From Candidatus Rhodoblastus alkanivorans (GTDB lineage Bacteria > Pseudomonadota > Alphaproteobacteria > Rhizobiales > Beijerinckiaceae): DNA of 64,000 nucleotides. The stretch spans positions 1,071,501 to 1,135,500 of the forward strand of contig NZ_JAIVFP010000001.1 in NCBI RefSeq assembly GCF_022760755.1. Reading direction: 5' to 3'. Positions within the stretch are counted from its first letter, which is position 1. The number at the start of each line of letters is the position of its first letter. Under the pieces are notes generated by a model. It made no database searches. It had not been told where the DNA came from and saw only the letters and a program-made list of their open reading frames with translations. The position numbers were made by a program, and so were the translations under genes. This document shows, one piece after another, positions 60,843 through 64,000 of this stretch.

Positions 60843-61450
60843 CGGACGACGCCGAGGCGCAGCGCCATCGCGAGAAAATGGCGAAGCGAAAGCAGGTTCA
60901 GGACGGCGAGGTCGCCGGCAAGACGATCGAGTCCAAGGGCCTGCTGATCGTCCACACCGGGCCGGGCAAGGGCAAATCCACCGCCGCCTTCGGCCTCGTC
61001 CTGCGCGCGCTCGGCCATGGCTGGAAGGTCGGCGTCGTCCAGTTCGGCAAGGGCGCCTGGGAGACCGGCGAGCGCAAGGCGCTGGAGCGCTTTTCCGATC
61101 TGGTCAGCTGGCACACGCTCGGCGAAGGTTTTACCTGGGAGACGCAGGACCGCGCCCGTGATATCGCCGCCGCCGCCCGCGCCTGGGACAAGGCGAGGGA
61201 GCTGATGGCCGATCCGGACATCAAGCTTCTGGTTCTGGACGAGCTGAATATCGCCTTGCGCTACGAACATCTGCCGTTGGAGGAGGTGGTCGCGGCGCTC
61301 AGTCGCCGCCGGCCGGACCTGCACATCATCGTCACCGGCCGCAACGCCAAGCCGGAGATGATCGCCTCCGCCGATCTCGTCACCGAAATGCAGGCGACCA
61401 AGCACCATTTCGCCGCTGGCGTGAAAGCGCAGCAGGGAATCGAATTTTGA
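60839..61450 (+). CDS. cobO: Cob(I)yrinic acid a,c-diamide adenosyltransferase
   Basis: Adenosylates the corrin cobalt using ATP in cobalamin synthesis. The 203-residue protein contains the P-loop [18 protein letters not shown], and [10 protein letters not shown], all CobO/CobA hallmarks. TTG 60839 is taken as the start: it overlaps the RibBA stop (TTGA) and gives the normal length; an internal ATG (60878) would be 13 codons shorter. The close overlap suggests cotranscription with the RibBA fusion. Confidence 0.93.
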   Translation: MTDDAEAQRHREKMAKRKQVQDGEVAGKTIESKGLLIVHTGPGKGKSTAAFGLVLRALGHGWKVGVVQFGKGAWETGERKALERFSDLVSWHTLGEGFTWETQDRARDIAAAARAWDKARELMADPDIKLLVLDELNIALRYEHLPLEEVVAALSRRRPDLHIIVTGRNAKPEMIASADLVTEMQATKHHFAAGVKAQQGIEF

Positions 61451-61481
61451 GAACGGCCGCCAATGTCGCAGGTGTCCGGCC

Positions 61482-62936
61482 GTGACTCGCGCGCTGATGT
61501 TTCAGGGCACGGGTTCGGATGTCGGCAAGTCGCTGCTGGTTGCCGGGCTTTGCCGCGCTTTCGCCCGGCGCGGCCTGAAGGTGCGGCCTTTCAAGCCGCA
61601 GAACATGTCGAATAATGCCGCGGTGACGGCGGATGGCGGCGAGATCGGGCGCGCCCAGGCGCTGCAGGCGCGCTCCTGCCGCGTCGCGCCGAGCATCCAT
61701 ATGAATCCGGTGCTGCTCAAGCCGCAGAGCGAAATCGGCGCGCAGGTCGTGGTTCAGGGCAAGATTTTTGCAACCGCCAAGGCGCGCGATTATCAGGCGT
61801 TGAAACCGCAGCTCGCGGGCTTTGTCGCGGATTCCTTCGCCCGGATGCGCGGCGAGGCCGATCTCGTCCTGGTCGAGGGCGCAGGCAGTCCGGCCGAGGT
61901 CAATCTCCGCAGGGGCGATATCGCCAATATGGGTTTCGCCAGGGCCCATGACGTTCCGGTCGTGCTGATCGGCGATATCGACCGCGGCGGGGTCATCGCC
62001 CAGATCGTCGGCACGAAAGCCGTGCTCGACCCCGACGACGCCGCTTTGGTGCGTGGTTTCGTCGTCAATAAATTTCGCGGCGACGCCAGCCTGTTTGCCG
62101 AGGGCATGGCGCTGATCGCGCAAAAGACCGGCTGGTCGGCGCTCGGCCTCGTGCCCTTTTTCGCCGACGCCCGGCGCCTGCCGGCGGAAGACGCCGTCGC
62201 ACTCGCGCAACGGGAGCGGCCGAACGGCGCGGGAAAAATCGTCGCCGTTCCGCTGCTCGCCCATATCAGCAATTTCGACGATTTCGACCCGCTGAAACTG
62301 GAGCCGGGCGTCGATCTGCGCCTCGTCCCGCCTCAAGAGCCTTTGCCGCTTAGCGATCTCGTCATTCTGCCGGGAACCAAGGCGACAATAGCCGACCTCG
62401 CCTTTTTTCGCGCACGGGGCTGGGACGTCGATCTCCTCGCCCATGCGCGGCGCGGCGGGAAAATTTTGGGAATCTGCGGCGGCTATCAGATGCTGGGCAA
62501 AACGATCGCCGACCCGCTCGGCGTCGAGGGGCCGCCGGGCGAAGTCGAGGGGCTGGGCCTGCTCGACGTTGCGACCGAACTGACCGGCGAAAAGATTTTG
62601 CGCGCCTGCGAAGGCGTTTCCCTTGCGGAGAAGGCGGCTTTTTCAGGCTATGAAATGCATGTCGGCGCGACCACCGGGCCGGATTGCGCGCGACCGATGC
62701 TGCGCTTTGCGGATGGCCGCGCCGATGGCGCCGTTTCAGCGAGCGGCGCGATCCGCGCCTGCTATGTCCATGGCCTCTTCGCCCACGAGGCGCAGCGCGC
62801 CGCGCTCTTGCGCTGGATCGGCGCCGAGCCGTCGAGCCTCGCCTATGAAGTGGAAATCGATCGCGTGCTCGATGCTCTCGCCGATCATCTTGAGCAGCGC
62901 ATCGACCTCGAAGCGCTGCTCGAATTGGCGCGATAA
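61482..62936 (+). CDS. cobQ: Cobyric acid synthase
   Basis: Amidates four side chains of adenosylcobyrinic a,c-diamide using glutamine. The 484-residue protein has an N-terminal dethiobiotin-synthetase-like ATP domain ([18 protein letters not shown]) and a C-terminal class-I glutamine amidotransferase domain with the nucleophile in G-I-C-G-G-Y-Q-M-L and H in Y-V-H-G-L-F. GTG 61482 is 31 bp after cobO, so the two are probably one transcript. Confidence 0.95.
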   Translation: MTRALMFQGTGSDVGKSLLVAGLCRAFARRGLKVRPFKPQNMSNNAAVTADGGEIGRAQALQARSCRVAPSIHMNPVLLKPQSEIGAQVVVQGKIFATAKARDYQALKPQLAGFVADSFARMRGEADLVLVEGAGSPAEVNLRRGDIANMGFARAHDVPVVLIGDIDRGGVIAQIVGTKAVLDPDDAALVRGFVVNKFRGDASLFAEGMALIAQKTGWSALGLVPFFADARRLPAEDAVALAQRERPNGAGKIVAVPLLAHISNFDDFDPLKLEPGVDLRLVPPQEPLPLSDLVILPGTKATIADLAFFRARGWDVDLLAHARRGGKILGICGGYQMLGKTIADPLGVEGPPGEVEGLGLLDVATELTGEKILRACEGVSLAEKAAFSGYEMHVGATTGPDCARPMLRFADGRADGAVSASGAIRACYVHGLFAHEAQRAALLRWIGAEPSSLAYEVEIDRVLDALADHLEQRIDLEALLELAR

Positions 62937-62943
62937 TCCGTTC

Positions 62944-64000
62944 TCACTTCATCCCCCCGGTGATCCCGCGCAGAATCTCGCGGGCGATGGCTGACCCGAC
63001 GGTGCGGGCGGCCGAGGTCGCCGCCGAGCGGACCGCCGATTGAGCCACCGACGGTCTCTTGCCATGCGATCGGAACAGGTCCTGGAGACCGGCGCCGATT
63101 TGCGACAGCAGGCCGCCTTCCCCCTCATTATTGGTCCCGACAGGGGCGCCCGACGTGCGCGACTGCGCCCGCGCCTGAAGCATTTCGAAGGCCGATTCGC
63201 GATCCACCGCAACGTCATATTTGCCCTTGAAGGGGCTGGACTCCTGGACTTCCTGCAATTCGGCGTCGGTGATCGGACCGACGCGCGACACGGGCGGGGC
63301 AATTTTTACGCGTGTGACCATGGCTGGCGTTCCCGAGCCCTCCAGCATCGAAACCAGAGCTTCGCCGACATTCAGCTTGGTGATGACGTCGGCCGTGTCG
63401 AGCGCCGGGTTCTGCCGAAAGGTTTCTGCGGCGGTCTTCACCGCCTTCTGGTCGCGCGGGGTGAAGGCGCGCAAGGCGTGCTGGGCGCGGTTGCCGAGCT
63501 GGCCGAGCACGACCTCGGGCACGTCGAGCGGGCTTTGCGTTACGAAAAAGACTCCGACGCCCTTGCTTCGAATCAGCCGCACCACTTGTTCGATCGCGCG
63601 CAGCAGCGCTTTCGGCGCGTCGTCGAACAGGAAATGGGCCTCGTCGAAGAAGAATACGAGTTTCGGCTTGTCGGGATCGCCGACCTCGGGCAACCGGACG
63701 AACAGTTCGGACAAGAGCCAGAACAGGAAGGTCGCGTATAGATTGGGGCTGCGGATCAGTTTTTCCGCTTTGAGAATATGGATGAAGCCGCGCCCGTCGA
63801 TGTCGGGCTTGAGCAGGTCCATGATGTCCAGCGCCGGCTCGCCGAAGAATTTGTCGGCACCCTGGTTTTCGAGCACCAGCAATTGCCGCTGGATCGCGCC
63901 GACCGAGGCCGCGGAGACGTTGCCGTAGCGCTGCTGGAGGTCGGAGGCGTTCTCCGACACGAAGGCCAGCATGGCGCGCAGGTCCTTGAGGTCGAGCAAA
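62944..64000 (-). CDS. HerA-like ATPase (DUF853), 5' end cut by the window edge
   Basis: 352 codons are visible; the start, including the Walker A region, lies off the right edge. The sequence has L-D-L-K-D-L-R-A-M-L, the Walker B F-F-F-D-E-A-H-F-L-F-D, an arginine-finger region (I-R-S-K-G-V-G-V-F-F-V-T-Q-S-P-L-D-V-P) and a C-terminal Ser/Thr-poor helix tail. DUF853 proteins belong to the HerA/FtsK translocase class; role unknown. It is convergent with cobQ, seven bases apart. Confidence 0.85.
   Translation of the reverse strand, partial: LLDLKDLRAMLAFVSENASDLQQRYGNVSAASVGAIQRQLLVLENQGADKFFGEPALDIMDLLKPDIDGRGFIHILKAEKLIRSPNLYATFLFWLLSELFVRLPEVGDPDKPKLVFFFDEAHFLFDDAPKALLRAIEQVVRLIRSKGVGVFFVTQSPLDVPEVVLGQLGNRAQHALRAFTPRDQKAVKTAAETFRQNPALDTADVITKLNVGEALVSMLEGSGTPAMVTRVKIAPPVSRVGPITDAELQEVQESSPFKGKYDVAVDRESAFEMLQARAQSRTSGAPVGTNNEGEGGLLSQIGAGLQDLFRSHGKRPSVAQSAVRSAATSAARTVGSAIAREILRGITGGMK

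Overview
The window is a GC-rich chromosomal segment of an alphaproteobacterium, most likely of the order Hyphomicrobiales (Rhizobiales), in the range of Beijerinckiaceae or Methylocystaceae. This rests on gene content: a mesaconyl-CoA hydratase of the ethylmalonyl-CoA pathway and a methylmalonyl-CoA mutase small subunit, succinate dehydrogenase in the order sdhC-D-A-B, a parvulin/argJ/mutT/GNAT cluster, aerobic-type cobalamin genes (cobC, cobD, cobO, cobQ), an LpcC-like glycosyltransferase and rhizobial-style intergenic palindromes. No species is claimed.

Layout. 1-2343: copper export ATPase (5' part of the gene, running off the left edge) divergent from its CueR-type regulator, with a textbook MerR-class operator between them. 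2539-5781: a leftward module of response regulator, sensor kinase, PepSY protein and COG4705 membrane protein. 6094-10680: Kup potassium transporter and HrpB helicase. 10727-14361: small proteins, tRNA-Ala(CGC), a YggT/DUF167 pair and mesaconyl-CoA hydratase. 14630-19402: an esterase-like protein and the sdhCDAB operon. 19569-23450: leftward GNAT, mutT, argJ and parvulin genes. 23600-28011: small membrane protein, WD40 protein, CYTH/CHAD protein and DUF3833 protein, followed by long non-coding stretches. 28496-30493: a DUF350 / small Gly-Ser-rich protein / ATP-grasp ligase operon resembling yjfLMC. 30619-37278: a sirtuin, then a tripartite RND efflux operon. 37395-40352: 2OG-Fe(II) oxygenase, an unusual intergenic region with a parS-like 16-mer, an LpcC-like glycosyltransferase and a NarL-type regulator. 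40439-42332: leucine-attenuated leuA. 42441-48887: holin-like membrane protein, SPFH protein, a frameshifted YARHG gene, a cobalamin riboswitch with its NiCoT cobalt transporter, the head-to-head cobC/cobD pair and a DUF900 hydrolase. 49107-51862: an IS110-family (IS1111-like) element broken by an intact-looking IS3-family element. 51866-57451: palindromic repeats, tandem DUF1003 genes, the mutase subunit, small secreted protein, MBL hydrolase and DUF1499 protein. 57583-64000: chorismate synthase, DUF2233 protein, a helix-turn-helix/RibBA fusion with a palindromic operator, cobO, cobQ and a partial HerA-like ATPase.

How it fits together. Two themes recur. The first is cobalamin: riboswitch-controlled cobalt uptake, four corrinoid synthesis genes, and a B12-dependent mutase subunit whose pathway also uses the mesaconyl-CoA hydratase found here. 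The second is metal and envelope homeostasis: copper ATPase/CueR, RND efflux, the PepSY two-component module and the DUF350/ATP-grasp operon.

The most unusual items are the DNA-binding-domain/RibBA fusion with an adjacent perfect palindrome and an internal Shine-Dalgarno, the long 3' non-coding end of the interrupted IS1111-like element as a candidate bridge-RNA locus, the opposed overlapping start codons of cobC and cobD, and the isolated parS-like site. All functional calls come from reading motifs by eye; no database search was run.
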